From the NCBI GenBank assembly GCA_016875165.1, contig VGSF01000005.1, positions 43,202-107,201 on the forward strand: 64,000 nt of DNA, read 5' to 3'. Origin of the DNA: Deltaproteobacteria bacterium. GTDB taxonomy: Bacteria > Desulfobacterota > SM23-61. Positions within the stretch are counted from its first letter, which is position 1, and the number at the start of each line of letters is the position of its first letter. The notes beneath the pieces are model-generated. The model worked only from the letters and a program-made list of their open reading frames with translations, did not search any database and had not been told where the DNA came from. This document shows, one piece after another, positions 52,589 through 61,954 of the stretch. A program made the position numbers and the translations under genes.

Positions 52589-53608
52589 TCAACCTTCCTC
52601 CCTGGAAAACCGGATGAGCTCATTCAGTTTTTGCAGCGCCTTTCCTGAATCAATGGACTCCCGGGCCATGGCTACTCCTTCTCTTAAACAGGTCGTTTTT
52701 CCGGCCGCCACAAAGACGGCAGCCGCGTTCAACAAGACAACATCTTTAGCCGGCCCTGGTTCGCCTTTAAGTGTTCTTAAAAGGATTTCCGCATTCTTTT
52801 CGGGCGTCCCGCCTTGAATGGCCCTTAGAGAGGCCTTTTCCAAACCCGCTTCTTCCGGCTCAATCTGGTATTTCTCGATGGCCCCATCCTTGAGCTGGCA
52901 GATGTTTGTTTTTCCGGTGATGCTGATCTCGTCGCTATGGTCCTTCCCATGAACGACATAGGCCGCCTTGCTCCCTAAATCCCGCAGCGCCTCAGCCACT
53001 CGCTGGAGCAGGTCCTGGCGATAAATGCCCAGAAGATGAACAGTGGCTCCGGCCGGATTGGTCAGCGGGCCGAGGAGGTTGAAGACCGTGCGGATGCCGA
53101 TCTCTTTGCGGGGCAACAGGGCATGCTTCATGGCCGGATGGAATGAAGGAGCAAAGAGGAAAGCCATTTTGATTTCCCGCAGGGATTTTTCCGCCTTTGG
53201 CGGCGGCAGGTAAATATTGAGCCCAAGGGCCTCCAGGACATCGGCGCTTCCGCTGCGGCTGGAAACCGAACGGTTGCCGTGCTTGGCAACGGTCAGCCCT
53301 GCTCCGGCGGCCACGAAAGCGACTGCCGTGGAAATGTTGAAGGTGCCGCTCCCGTCTCCTCCGGTCCCGCAGGTATCTACAACATCTTCGCCTTGTTCGG
53401 CCTGGATACGCACGGCCTTGGCCCGCATGGTCCGGGCAAACCCGGCAATCTCCTGGTTCGTCTCTCCCTTCATGCGCAGAGCAGTAAGGAAGGCAGCGAT
53501 CTGGGTGGGCAAAACTTCTCCCTCCATTATATGGGCCATGGCCCGGGCAGCCTCTTCTTCGCTTAGATCTTGCCCCTCGACAACTTTAGCGATGATTTCT
53601 TTCAACAT
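52589..53608 (-). CDS. trpD: anthranilate phosphoribosyltransferase
   Basis: A 339-residue enzyme joining PRPP to anthranilate. It has the PRPP loop [40 protein letters not shown], and the DE-containing metal motif in [15 protein letters not shown] (here SDE). The start overlaps the end of trpG by 23 nt. It is a stand-alone gene, not fused to trpG. Confidence 0.97.
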   Translation of the reverse strand: MLKEIIAKVVEGQDLSEEEAARAMAHIMEGEVLPTQIAAFLTALRMKGETNQEIAGFARTMRAKAVRIQAEQGEDVVDTCGTGGDGSGTFNISTAVAFVAAGAGLTVAKHGNRSVSSRSGSADVLEALGLNIYLPPPKAEKSLREIKMAFLFAPSFHPAMKHALLPRKEIGIRTVFNLLGPLTNPAGATVHLLGIYRQDLLQRVAEALRDLGSKAAYVVHGKDHSDEISITGKTNICQLKDGAIEKYQIEPEEAGLEKASLRAIQGGTPEKNAEILLRTLKGEPGPAKDVVLLNAAAVFVAAGKTTCLREGVAMARESIDSGKALQKLNELIRFSREEG

Positions 53609-54182
53609 GGCCGTTTTCTCTCCTTTGCAAAAAATTCTTAAGAAGGATCTTTCCTCCCTGGGTCATGATCGATTCCGGATGAAACTGCACGCCTTCAATG
53701 GGAAAAACCTTGTGCCGGAGGCCCATAATCTCCCCTTCATCTGTCTCCGCCGAAATTTCCAGGCACGCCGGCAGGCTTTCCCGCTCGACTATGAGGGAAT
53801 GGTAGCGGATGGCTTTAAACGGATTGGGGAGGCCCCGGTAAATGGTCTTGCCATCGTGATGGATGAGGGAGCTCTTCCCGTGCATCAAGCGTTTGGCGCG
53901 GATGATTTTACCCCCGAAAACAGCACCGATACATTGGTGGCCCAGGCATACCCCCAGAATGGGAATCCGGCCAGCCATCATAAGGATAGCCTCCTTAGAT
54001 ATTCCGGCTTCCTCAGGAGTGCAGGGCCCGGGGGAAACGACCAGGTATTCAGGCCCTGTCCTAAGAATGAAAGGAAGATCAATCTGGTCGTTGCGGTAAA
54101 CCTGGCAACCAGCTCCCAATTCGCCCAGGTATTGCACCAGGTTGTAGGTAAACGAGTCGTAATTGTCGATCAAGAGAATCAT
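53586..54182 (-). CDS. trpG: anthranilate synthase glutamine amidotransferase component
   Basis: A 198-residue class-I amidotransferase: [19 protein letters not shown], catalytic Cys in [11 protein letters not shown], and His/Glu in [11 protein letters not shown]. It supplies ammonia to TrpE and may also serve 4-amino-4-deoxychorismate synthase, as in other bacteria with one such subunit. The start overlaps the trpE stop by 4 nt. Confidence 0.96.
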   Translation of the reverse strand: MILLIDNYDSFTYNLVQYLGELGAGCQVYRNDQIDLPFILRTGPEYLVVSPGPCTPEEAGISKEAILMMAGRIPILGVCLGHQCIGAVFGGKIIRAKRLMHGKSSLIHHDGKTIYRGLPNPFKAIRYHSLIVERESLPACLEISAETDEGEIMGLRHKVFPIEGVQFHPESIMTQGGKILLKNFLQRRENGHVERNHR

Positions 54183-55657
54183 GGCAAACCCTCCTCGGCG
54201 CGCTCTATAGATTTAAAGATAGCCTGGGCTTTGTTCAGGGTCTCTTCGAATTCTCTCTCCGGCTGGGAATCGGCGACAATGCCCGCTCCCGCCTGAATGT
54301 AGGCTTTGCCTTCCCTTATGAGAACGGAGCGGATGGTAATGCAGGTGTCCATGTTCTTGGAAAAGCTGAAGTAACCAACAGCCCCCGCGTAAGGCCCCCG
54401 CCGGACCGGCTCCAATTCCTCGATGATCTCCATGGCCCGAATCTTCGGGGCCCCCGTGACTGTCCCGGTCGGAAACGCCGCCCGGAAAACATCGAAAGCA
54501 GTCTTTCCCGGAGCCAGCAGGCCCCGCACGTTGGAGACGATGTGCATGACGTGAGAATAGCGCTCCACCCCCATCAATTCCGTGACCTCAACCGAGCCGA
54601 TCTCGGCCACCCGGCCCACATCGTTCCGCCCGAGGTCGACCAGCATGATATGCTCAGCCCTTTCCTTTTCGTCCGCAAGAAGATCCTTCTCCATCTCCCG
54701 GTCTTCCTCTTCGGTCTTCCCCCTGCGGCGGGTTCCGGCCAGGGGCCGGAGCTCGATTTGATTACCCTCCAGGCGGACCATCACCTCCGGGGAAGCCCCT
54801 AACAGAACCGTATCATCCATCTGCAAATAAAAGAGATAGGGCGAAGGATTGATGGATCGCAGGGCCCGGTATACATCGAAGGGATCGCAGTGAAGTTCGG
54901 TGGAAAACCTCTGGGAGAGCACGACCTGGATAACATCCCCGGCGCGGATATATTCCTTGGCTCTTTCCACCTTCTTAATGAATTCCTCCCGGCTTAAATT
55001 GGAACGAAGAGGGGAGGGGGAGAAAGATTTTTTTTCAGCAGCCGGGACAGAAGGGCTTAGCAGTCTGGCCACGATTCCCCCGACCCTCTCCTCAGCTTGC
55101 CGGTAGGCCTCTTCCGGGGACTGAGAGCCGTCCAAAAAGACGCCAGCTATCACTTTGATCGTCTGCCTCACGTTGTCGAAAATTAAAAGGGTATCGGTGA
55201 TCATGAAACAACAGTCAGGGAAGTCCCGGTCTGGCGGAAGAATTTCAGGGATTTTTTCAAAAGACCTGACGGCATCATAACTGACATAACCTACGGCCCC
55301 CCCGAAAAAACGGGGCAGGGAGTCATCCAGCACGGGCCGGTAGTTTCCCAGGAATGCTTCCAGGGCCCGCAAAGGATCTTTACTTTTTCCCTTCCGCAGA
55401 ACATCGCCGTTTTTGAGAATTTCGAATTCTTCCCCCTGGCTGCGGAAAAGGTAAGAGGGGCCTGATCCCAGGAAGCTGTAGCGTCCCCACTTTTCCCCGC
55501 CTTCCACGCTTTCGAGGAGGAAAGAAAACTTTTTGGAGTCGATTTTCCGGAATGCCGAAATCGGAGTTTCCCAGTCAAAGTGCACCTCTTCATGCACGGG
55601 TATGAGGTTGCCCGACCGGGCCAGGCGTTTGAACTCATTCAATGAGGGATTTGCCAC
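54179..55657 (-). CDS. trpE: anthranilate synthase component I
   Basis: A 492-residue chorismate-using enzyme. The N-terminal Trp-binding motif is present ([20 protein letters not shown]), so feedback inhibition is expected. Catalytic motifs include [20 protein letters not shown] and [21 protein letters not shown] chose the GTG at 55657, which follows AAGGAGG by 7 nt and yields [16 protein letters not shown]. The frame stays open to 55765, but that part (PGIPWPLQHTFFQRAKVL) is the end of mobile element C and not protein. Expression should depend on the trpL attenuator at 56028-56186, from which it is separated by the element. Confidence 0.96.
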   Translation of the reverse strand: MANPSLNEFKRLARSGNLIPVHEEVHFDWETPISAFRKIDSKKFSFLLESVEGGEKWGRYSFLGSGPSYLFRSQGEEFEILKNGDVLRKGKSKDPLRALEAFLGNYRPVLDDSLPRFFGGAVGYVSYDAVRSFEKIPEILPPDRDFPDCCFMITDTLLIFDNVRQTIKVIAGVFLDGSQSPEEAYRQAEERVGGIVARLLSPSVPAAEKKSFSPSPLRSNLSREEFIKKVERAKEYIRAGDVIQVVLSQRFSTELHCDPFDVYRALRSINPSPYLFYLQMDDTVLLGASPEVMVRLEGNQIELRPLAGTRRRGKTEEEDREMEKDLLADEKERAEHIMLVDLGRNDVGRVAEIGSVEVTELMGVERYSHVMHIVSNVRGLLAPGKTAFDVFRAAFPTGTVTGAPKIRAMEIIEELEPVRRGPYAGAVGYFSFSKNMDTCITIRSVLIREGKAYIQAGAGIVADSQPEREFEETLNKAQAIFKSIERAEEGLP

Positions 55658-55677
55658 GATCCAAACCTCCTTCTTTA

Positions 55678-55943
55678 GTAACACTTTAGCTCTTTGAAAA
55701 AAGGTGTGTTGTAAGGGCCAAGGGATTCCAGGGGCCGGGGGCCAGAGCGTAACGCTTGGAATCATAAGGCGCTAATATCTCCGCATATGGGGCGGGCAAG
55801 AACCCCCGCCTCCTCCGGAGGAAAAGATCTTCTGTCTTCGTGGCCAAGCGGAAACCCAACCGATGCTTCCGGCGCGTTCCGCTCTAACCCCCGGCCCTCA
55901 ACAAAGGCTTTAATACCATTTTTTCAAATCGCTAAACTGTTAC
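55678..55943 (-). mobile_element. 266-bp GTAAC-ended palindromic element, copy C, between trp attenuator and trpE
   Basis: The inverted ends are GTAACACTTTAGCTCTTTGA and the complement of GTAACAGTTTAGCGATTTGA. The flanks CTTCTTTA (55670-55677) and CTTTTTTA (55944-55951) are a 7-of-8 target duplication. The core reads on the minus strand, i.e. in the direction of trp transcription, and carries the same helix and conserved blocks as A and B. The insertion sits only a few bases upstream of the trpE ribosome site, so the hairpin becomes part of the trpE mRNA leader. Confidence 0.85.
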
Positions 55944-56027
55944 CTTTTTTATTTTTTCGCCACAAAGAACACCGAGAGTAAAGAGATGAATATTCGTCAA
56001 AAGACAAAAAGCAAGGAGAAGTTAAAT

Positions 56028-56061
56028 AAAAAAGCCGGGGTTCATGACGACTGCCCCGGCC
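56028..56061 (-). terminator. attenuator terminator of the trp leader
   Basis: GCCGGGG / CCCCGGC stem (56060-56054 with 56040-56034), 13-nt loop, then six T on the minus strand. It lies 30 bp after the trpL stop. It would also end any transcript arriving from pheA. Confidence 0.85.
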
Positions 56062-56144
56062 TTTGTCTCAGATTGATTTCTTAAATCAGATTATTTCTCC
56101 GGCAGCGGACAGTCCTCTCCTTTATGGGGGTTGCGCCACCACCA
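56028..56144 (-). promoter_or_regulatory. trp attenuator (leader RNA segments 1-4)
   Basis: Segment 1 contains the Trp codons (56136-56144) and can pair GGTGGCG (56140-56134) with CGCTGCC (56107-56101) of segment 2. Segment 2 (GACTG at 56114-56110, CCGG at 56102-56099) can instead pair with segment 3 (CCGGGGCAGTC, 56059-56049), an antiterminator of about 11 bp. Segment 3:4 is the terminator at 56028-56061. Ribosome stalling on the Trp codons would free segment 2 to form the antiterminator. This is the classical Trp attenuation logic, read directly from the sequence. Confidence 0.8.
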
Positions 56145-56186
56145 GCATTCGACAGAAGGGAAATTGATTTGGGCCTTTAATTTCAC
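56091..56186 (-). CDS. trpL: trp operon leader peptide (31 aa) with three consecutive Trp codons
   Basis: A GTG-started reading frame, preceded by AAAGGA 10 nt upstream: MKLKAQINFPSVEC then WWWRNPHKGEDCPLPEK and a TAA. The run TGG-TGG-TGG at 56144-56136 is followed by an intrinsic terminator and the trpE-G-D-C genes on the same strand, which is the layout of a transcription attenuator. The peptide is longer than the 14-residue E. coli TrpL. It lies 130 bp after pheA, so a promoter should lie between 56187 and 56316, but I could not pick one with confidence. It is too short to appear in usual ORF lists. Confidence 0.82.
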   Translation of the reverse strand: MKLKAQINFPSVECWWWRNPHKGEDCPLPEK

Positions 56187-56316
56187 TATATGCTTTTCCT
56201 TTAATCTTTCAGCGCTGTCTTTGCAACTTCCATTTGGCCGCGCTACATTACAGCCCCTGATTCTTTGTCCTCTCTCACCGTCTCACCGCTCTCCGCAGCG
56301 AACGTTTCTTCCTAAA

Positions 56317-57393
56317 TTATGAACTCCGGGGATAAGAACCCAGGAACTTTAAAAAAAGAGCCTTTTTCGTTAGGTCAGAGACTGCCCGGTGAATTTGGGC
56401 ATCTGTGAAGTGGCCTTCAAAATCGACAAAAAAGACGTATTCCCAGGGTTTATCTTTAATTGGCCGGGATTCGATTTTGGTCAGGTTGATGGACATCTCG
56501 TAAAAAGGTTCCAGCGCCTTGTAAAGAGCCCCCGGTGAGTCCGGAATGGAAAACAGGAAAGAGGTTTTATCCTTCCCTGTCCGCCCGCTGATCTGCCGCC
56601 CGAGGACCAAAAAGCGGGTGTAATTATGCAAATAATCTTCAATCCGGGACTCGATGACCTTCAGGCCATAAAGTTCGGAAGCAAAGGAGCTGGCCACGGC
56701 CGCGGCTTTCGGGTCCTGAGCAGCCAGCTGGGCGGCTCTGGCCGTGCTCACGGTTTCAGCTAACTGGGCCTGGGGGAGGTTTTTTCTCAGCCACTGGCGG
56801 CACTGGGCCAGGGCTTGAGGATGAGAATAGACCTTCTCCACATCCCCGGTTTTCCCGCTTATGGAAAGGAGATCGTGGGATATCCGCACTAAAATCTCTC
56901 CGCAGATCTTCACTTCCGAATCGATGAACATGTCCAGGGTTCGGTTCACCACCCCTTCGGTGGAATTTTCCACGGGGACTACCCCGAAATTGGCCTTCTC
57001 CCTTTCCACTGTTTCAAAAATTTCCTGGATGCTCTCCTTGGGAAGCGCTTGCACAGAGCTCCCGAAACGTTCAATACAGGCCAGGTGGGTGTGGGTAGCC
57101 GGCGGACCGAGGTAGGCCACGGTGAGCTCCGCCTCCAGGGAACGGCAGGCTGAAATAATTTCACGGAAAACAGGAGTTATGGCCTGCTTCGGGAATGCCC
57201 CGGTGTTTATAGATTGCAGCCGCTGAAAAATCTCTTCCTCTCGCTGAGGATTATAAGGGTCTATTTTGGACTTTGATTTTACCCTCCCCACCTCCAGGGC
57301 AACTTCGGCCCGTTCGTTTAGAAGCTTTAGGATTTTCATGTCCAGGGCATCAATGATCTGCCTGAGAGATATTATTTTTTCATTTTCTTCCAT
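56317..57393 (-). CDS. pheA: bifunctional chorismate mutase/prephenate dehydratase (P-protein)
   Basis: A 358-residue protein: an AroQ chorismate mutase domain (about 1-90, LRQIIDALDMKILKLLNERA), a prephenate dehydratase domain (about 92-270, VAYLGPPATHTHLACIERFG; VVPVENSTEGVVNRTLD; the Thr-Arg-Phe motif in NYTRFLVLG), and a C-terminal ACT domain (about 285-355) with the Phe-binding ESRP motif in LTKIESRPIKDKPWEY. It converts chorismate to phenylpyruvate under Phe feedback. It starts 2 bp after aroC. No tyrA is in the window. Confidence 0.96.
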   Translation of the reverse strand: MEENEKIISLRQIIDALDMKILKLLNERAEVALEVGRVKSKSKIDPYNPQREEEIFQRLQSINTGAFPKQAITPVFREIISACRSLEAELTVAYLGPPATHTHLACIERFGSSVQALPKESIQEIFETVEREKANFGVVPVENSTEGVVNRTLDMFIDSEVKICGEILVRISHDLLSISGKTGDVEKVYSHPQALAQCRQWLRKNLPQAQLAETVSTARAAQLAAQDPKAAAVASSFASELYGLKVIESRIEDYLHNYTRFLVLGRQISGRTGKDKTSFLFSIPDSPGALYKALEPFYEMSINLTKIESRPIKDKPWEYVFFVDFEGHFTDAQIHRAVSDLTKKALFLKFLGSYPRSS

Positions 57394-57395
57394 CT

Positions 57396-58454
57396 TTACC
57401 CTCTTTTAAGGACTTCCTGCCTGAACCAGTGATCTGTTAGGACAATGGCTACCATGGCTTCACAGACCGGGTTTATCCTGGGGATGGCCGAAACATCATG
57501 CCGGCCTTGAATCTTAACGGATACGGGCCTGCCGGAAGAATATACCGTTAACTGCTCCAGAGAAATGGAAGGAATGGGTTTCACAGCCACCCTAAGCAGG
57601 ATCTTCGCTCCGCTGGAAATACCCCCCAAAATCCCCCCGGCATCGTTCTTTTCAAATCCCCCGGGTTTCATAGGGTCATTACATTCTGAGCCAAGCATGC
57701 CAGCAACCCGAAACCCCGCGCCGACTTCCACTCCCCGGACTGCCCCGATGCTCATCAGCCCCTTGGCCAGATCAGCCTCCAATTTGTCGAAGACCGGCTC
57801 CCCCAATCCGGCCGGACATCCCCGCACAAGAATTTCCACGATGCCCCCAAGCGTATCCCCTCGCAGCCTGGTTTTTTCGATTTTCTCTTCCATTTTTACG
57901 GCGGCATCCGGGTCAGGGCAAAGGAGGGCGTTCTTCCCGACCGCTGTATAATCCATCTTTTCCGCCCGAATCCCTCCCAGTTCCAGGGTGTACGCCAGAA
58001 CTTCAATCCCCTCCGCCTTCAATATCTTTTTGGCTATGGCGCCTGCGGCCACCCTTCCGACAGTCTCCCTGGCTGAGGCCCTGCCTCCGCCGCGATGGTC
58101 GCGGATGCCGTACTTGGCCTGATAGGTGAAATCAGCATGGCCGGGCCTTACGATATCTTTCAACTCTTCATATGCCGTACCTTCCACGTCTTCATTCCAG
58201 ATCAGGAGGGAGATGGGTGTTCCGGTTGTCTTTCCTTCGAAGACCCCGGATAGAATCTCCACCCGGTCTTTTTCTTTTCGCGGGCTGGTTCCCTTTCCCT
58301 GCCCGGGCTTCCTTCGGTCCAGCTCTCTCTGAACGTCATCTGCCGTAATATCCAATCGGGGCGGGCAGCCGTCTATTATCACTCCCACGGCTCTCCCGTG
58401 GGATTCTCCCCAGGTGGTTATTCGGAAAAGAGTACCGAACGAATTTCCGCCCAA
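57396..58454 (-). CDS. aroC: chorismate synthase
   Basis: A 352-residue FMN-dependent enzyme that makes chorismate from EPSP. Family motifs: [59 protein letters not shown]. The TTG at 58454 directly follows the aroK stop (TGAATTG) and has GGAGG about 6 bp upstream, giving [10 protein letters not shown] as expected for AroC. The longer ATG reading from 58502 overlaps aroK and adds non-family sequence. Confidence 0.95.
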   Translation of the reverse strand: MGGNSFGTLFRITTWGESHGRAVGVIIDGCPPRLDITADDVQRELDRRKPGQGKGTSPRKEKDRVEILSGVFEGKTTGTPISLLIWNEDVEGTAYEELKDIVRPGHADFTYQAKYGIRDHRGGGRASARETVGRVAAGAIAKKILKAEGIEVLAYTLELGGIRAEKMDYTAVGKNALLCPDPDAAVKMEEKIEKTRLRGDTLGGIVEILVRGCPAGLGEPVFDKLEADLAKGLMSIGAVRGVEVGAGFRVAGMLGSECNDPMKPGGFEKNDAGGILGGISSGAKILLRVAVKPIPSISLEQLTVYSSGRPVSVKIQGRHDVSAIPRINPVCEAMVAIVLTDHWFRQEVLKRG

Positions 58455-58455
58455 T

Positions 58456-58983
58456 TCAGGCCTCCATTTTCTCTGGCAATATAACCAGTATTTTATCCGC
58501 AACCGCCTCTTTATTCAAATGGGAAGTATCAATTTGAATATCGGCTACCCCCTCATAAACCGGCTCTCTACTCATCATCACTTCTTCCAGTTCTTCCAGG
58601 GTGCCCTTTCCGGTCAGGGTTGGTCTATTGGCCAATGTTTCTTGCTCCGCCATCATTCTTTTATAAAGAATTTCCTTATCGGCCTTGAGCCAAATGAATA
58701 GACCATTCTGTTTTAAAAATTTTATGTTTTGGGGTTCGAGCACCGCTCCCCCGCCGGGAGCTATCACCAAATTATTCCCGCCGGAAATCTCCTCGATAAT
58801 TTTCTTTTCCCCATTTCGAAAATGGCTCCATCCCCATTTTTCTACGATCTCTCTGATGGAAGAACCAAGCCTTTTCTCTATCAGCTCATCAGTGTCCACA
58901 AAGCGCCTTCCCGTACGTGTAGCCAACAACTTACCTATGCTGCTTTTACCTGCTCCTCGATAGCCGATTAAGACGATATTCAT
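58456..58983 (-). CDS. aroK: shikimate kinase
   Basis: A 175-residue kinase: Walker [10 protein letters not shown], shikimate-binding [11 protein letters not shown], and GGGAVL near residue 80, with the lid containing [21 protein letters not shown] replaces the more usual GE..FR.xE order but keeps the Arg. It is tightly linked to aroC. A 108-bp gap without features separates it from aroA upstream. Confidence 0.95.
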   Translation of the reverse strand: MNIVLIGYRGAGKSSIGKLLATRTGRRFVDTDELIEKRLGSSIREIVEKWGWSHFRNGEKKIIEEISGGNNLVIAPGGGAVLEPQNIKFLKQNGLFIWLKADKEILYKRMMAEQETLANRPTLTGKGTLEELEEVMMSREPVYEGVADIQIDTSHLNKEAVADKILVILPEKMEA

Positions 58984-59091
58984 AAAAATACAGGGTTCCA
59001 GAATTCAAGGGTCCAAGGATTCCAGTATTACAGTAATTATCCTCTTTGAACTTTTTGAATTTCGCTTCTTCATTCTCCCCCTTTAACCATT

Positions 59092-60348
59092 TCAGTAGAG
59101 CTTTTGCAGCGTTTCCCAAAACCCCGGGAAGGATTTATCCACGCATCTTTCCCCGCGAATCTTTATCCCGGGAACGGCCAGGCCGGCGATGGCGAAGCTC
59201 ATGGCCAGGCGGTGGTCATTATGGGTTTCGATCTCCGCCCCCCGGACTTCTTTGCTCTTAACTTCCAGCCAGTCTTTTCCCTCTTCTACCAAAACCCCCA
59301 TTTTGCCCAGCTCTAAAGCTACGGTCCTCAGGCGGTCCGATTCTTTGAGGCGCAGATGGCCGACATTTCGTATCACAGTCCTGCCCCGGGCAAAGGCGGC
59401 AAGGACTGATAGGGTGGGAACCAGGTCGGGCATGGCGTTCATATCCACTTCAACCCCCCGGAGGTCTTTGCCGCGGACCTCCGCAAAATCTTCTCCCCGG
59501 CAAACTTCGCATCCCATCTTCTCCAGGATTTCTAAAAATTTGGAATCCCCCTGGACGGAGGCGGGGCGGAAGTTTTCAACTCTCACCTTGCCCCGCGTTA
59601 TGGCGGCTGCTGCGAAGAAATAAGAAGCGTTGGAGGCGTCCCCTTCAATCCGGTATTCCCTGGGTAGATAGCGCTGCCCTGACCGGACAAAAAACGAATG
59701 ATCTCCTATAGCCTGAACTTTTACGGCAAAGGCAGACATTACGTCCCGGGTAATGTCCACATAGGGCCTGGAAGCCAGCCGATCCGTTACCTCCAACCTC
59801 ACGTCCCCGCGGGCTAGGGGCGCAACCATTAAAAGGGCGGAAAGAAACTGGCTGCTCTCACTACCCCTGATCCGGGCCACTCCGCCTGAAAGACCCTGGG
59901 ATTCCACGACTACAGGCGGATAACCGTTTCCTTCCTTTGCATAAGCCCTGGCTCCCAACGAGACCAATCCATCTAAAAGCTCGGCCATCGGCCGCTCCTG
60001 CATCCGCTCGCTCCCGGTAAGCAGGGTGCGGCCATTCTTCAGCGCAGCCAAGGCAGTCAGAAATCTCATGGAAGTTCCGGAATCTCCCACATAAATATCT
60101 TCCCCTCCCGCCGGCAGCGCTCCGCCACACCCTTGAACAATGATGGAATCTCCTTTCCAATCGATTTTGATTCCGAATTTTTCCAGTCCCCGGGCAGTGT
60201 GTTCCGTATCCTCGCTCCGCAGGGCGTTCGCAAGAACAGACTCTCCGGCAGCGAGCGCAGAAATAATTAGGGCCCGGTGAGTGTAGCTCTTTGATCCGGG
60301 GATGGTCACAACAGCGTCGCAATGTTCAAGCGGTTTAATTTCAATCAT
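59092..60348 (-). CDS. aroA: 3-phosphoshikimate 1-carboxyvinyltransferase (EPSP synthase)
   Basis: A 418-residue enzyme beginning MIEIKPLEHCDAVVTIPGSK. It has the PEP/shikimate-3-P motifs PGSKSYTHRALIISALA, GDSGTSMRFLTALAAL, ERMQERPMAELLDGL, DASNASYFFAAAA, LRLKESDRLRTVALEL and THNDHRLAMSFAIAGL. In the first glycine-rich inhibitor-contact motif it reads VGDSGTSMRF, with Gly replaced by Asp relative to the common NAGTAMRPL, so it is of the class-II-like/archaeal-bacterial variety. The ATG at 60348 is preferred over the TTG at 60366. Confidence 0.95.
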   Translation of the reverse strand: MIEIKPLEHCDAVVTIPGSKSYTHRALIISALAAGESVLANALRSEDTEHTARGLEKFGIKIDWKGDSIIVQGCGGALPAGGEDIYVGDSGTSMRFLTALAALKNGRTLLTGSERMQERPMAELLDGLVSLGARAYAKEGNGYPPVVVESQGLSGGVARIRGSESSQFLSALLMVAPLARGDVRLEVTDRLASRPYVDITRDVMSAFAVKVQAIGDHSFFVRSGQRYLPREYRIEGDASNASYFFAAAAITRGKVRVENFRPASVQGDSKFLEILEKMGCEVCRGEDFAEVRGKDLRGVEVDMNAMPDLVPTLSVLAAFARGRTVIRNVGHLRLKESDRLRTVALELGKMGVLVEEGKDWLEVKSKEVRGAEIETHNDHRLAMSFAIAGLAVPGIKIRGERCVDKSFPGFWETLQKLY

Positions 60349-60449
60349 TGTCTCTTCATCCAACAAGCTATAAGCTATCTACTTTTAGCTTTAATCCTTA
60401 TTTCTTACGCTTTGTACTATGCACCTTAAGCCATCAATTTGGCTGAAAT

Positions 60450-61259
60450 TCATCTTAGGGCCTTTTTAAGGTCTTCTTTTATTTCTCCGGTATCCGGCTT
60501 CTTCCCCGTCCAGATCTCAATCTGCGCTGCCCCCTGCCGGGCCAGCATCTCCAGCCCGTCGATTGTCCGGCAGCCGCGTTCTTCAGCTTCACGCAGAAAC
60601 TTCGTCCGGAGAGGCTTATAAACAATATCCATCACAGTTGCCTCTTTTTTGAAAAACTCCTTTGGCAATGGGGTTTCCGAATCTTTCGGGTGCATTCCGC
60701 CAGAGGTAGCATTGATCACCACATCCACATCCAACCCGTTAAGCGAAGAAAAGGGCAGGTGAGTGAAACCCATTTCCCCGGCCAGCCTCTGGCCTTTTTC
60801 CTCTGAGCGATTAAAGATAAAAACCTGGCAGCTTCGTTCTTTCAGGCCGAAGGCGATGGCCCGGGCCGCTCCGCCCGCTCCCAAAAGAAGGACCTTTTTC
60901 CCTTCAAGATTCGTTTTCTCCTCCAGGGCTTCCAGGGCTCCGCGCCAATCTGTATTGTACCCGATAAGCTTCCCTCCTTCGTTGCTGATGGTGTTCACGG
61001 CCTGGATCCTGCCGGCTACGTCTTCAAGCCCATCCAAAAACGGGATGATGACCGTTTTAAATGGAATGGTCACGCTCACTCCGCGAATCCCCAGCCCTCT
61101 GATCCCGCTCATGGCTTCAGCAAGGTTTAGGACTTCAAAGGCCAGATAGGCCGCGTTCAGCCCCATTCTGCGGAAGGCTCCATTGTGGATGACCGGGCTC
61201 AGGCTGTGCCGCACCGGGTTTCCGATCACTCCGTAGAGGCGGGTCTTTGCGTCGATCAT
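60450..61259 (-). CDS. aroE: shikimate dehydrogenase (NADP+)
   Basis: A 269-residue two-domain enzyme: substrate motif GNPVRHSLSPVIHNGAF, catalytic Lys in VSVTIPFKTVI, NTDW, NADP loop LLGAGGAARAIAFGL with NRS after beta-2, and NATSGGMHP. It reduces 3-dehydroshikimate. Its ATG overlaps the aroD stop by 4 nt. Confidence 0.96.
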   Translation of the reverse strand: MIDAKTRLYGVIGNPVRHSLSPVIHNGAFRRMGLNAAYLAFEVLNLAEAMSGIRGLGIRGVSVTIPFKTVIIPFLDGLEDVAGRIQAVNTISNEGGKLIGYNTDWRGALEALEEKTNLEGKKVLLLGAGGAARAIAFGLKERSCQVFIFNRSEEKGQRLAGEMGFTHLPFSSLNGLDVDVVINATSGGMHPKDSETPLPKEFFKKEATVMDIVYKPLRTKFLREAEERGCRTIDGLEMLARQGAAQIEIWTGKKPDTGEIKEDLKKALR

Positions 61260-61954
61260 TGTAGGTTTCTCCAGATTTCCTTGATCTCCCCAACAGTCAA
61301 TTGCCCGGGAGCCGAGGAACTTTTTCTATTTAGGGAAGCATACGTCCAGGCCGCCCCCAAAAGCGGCGCGAAAATCCGGCTCATCTTCCCTTTTTCTCCC
61401 ATGCAAAAAGCCACGATTTTCTGACTCCTTTCCTTAGCGTAAGGAATTAGGGATAATATCTTCAGGTTGTCTTCCCAGGCCCGGGCAAAAGTAACGATCT
61501 TTACCACATCCGCCTCGATTTGAATCATGCGCTTAAAGAGAGCGCGCAGCTCTTTTTCCTTAAGCGTTTTTTTAAAGTCGTGGAAGGAAAGGATCAACCG
61601 GGTATTTTTTTTATTGGCTATCAGTTCATGAACGAATGATCTTCCGCTTTCCATCTCCAGGTCCACGAAATCAGCGCCCAGATTGACTGCCTGCCTAAGG
61701 ATTCCCAACCTGCTCTTTTCGTCTCCTTTATACTTGCCACCATCTTCTCTGCGGCGGTTGGTTACGATGATCGGCTTTTTCCCTGATTTTAAAAGCTGTT
61801 CCAGATCGAATTTCGGCAAATAGTCCAGCCGGAGCTCGATAAGGTCAGCCAGTTGGTTGGCTTTGGCGACGGTCCGCAGGGCCGCCTCCATGCTCCTCTC
61901 CACAACGGGCAGGCATATTTTCCCCGGGCTTTTATCTTTCGGAAATTGTCTCAT
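61256..61954 (-). CDS. aroD: 3-dehydroquinate dehydratase, type I
   Basis: A 232-residue class-I TIM-barrel enzyme. It has the substrate-binding ADLIELRLDYL, the catalytic His in RLILSFHDFKKT, the Schiff-base Lys in ADVVKIVTFA, and the C-terminal SAPGQLTVGEI. The ATG at 61954 lies inside the end of aroB' (22-nt overlap); the frame is open upstream to 62008 but the family start fits 61954. It dehydrates the dehydroquinate made by AroB'. Confidence 0.93.
   Translation of the reverse strand: MRQFPKDKSPGKICLPVVERSMEAALRTVAKANQLADLIELRLDYLPKFDLEQLLKSGKKPIIVTNRRREDGGKYKGDEKSRLGILRQAVNLGADFVDLEMESGRSFVHELIANKKNTRLILSFHDFKKTLKEKELRALFKRMIQIEADVVKIVTFARAWEDNLKILSLIPYAKERSQKIVAFCMGEKGKMSRIFAPLLGAAWTYASLNRKSSSAPGQLTVGEIKEIWRNLQ

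Noticed and set aside
55658..55765. N-terminal extension of trpE (36 codons)
   Set aside because: It is encoded by the end of mobile element C; the GTG at 55657 has a strong ribosome site and the family N-terminus.
58455..58502. upstream ATG start for aroC
   Set aside because: The 16 extra residues overlap aroK and are unlike any chorismate synthase N-terminus; the TTG at 58454 has GGAGG in place.
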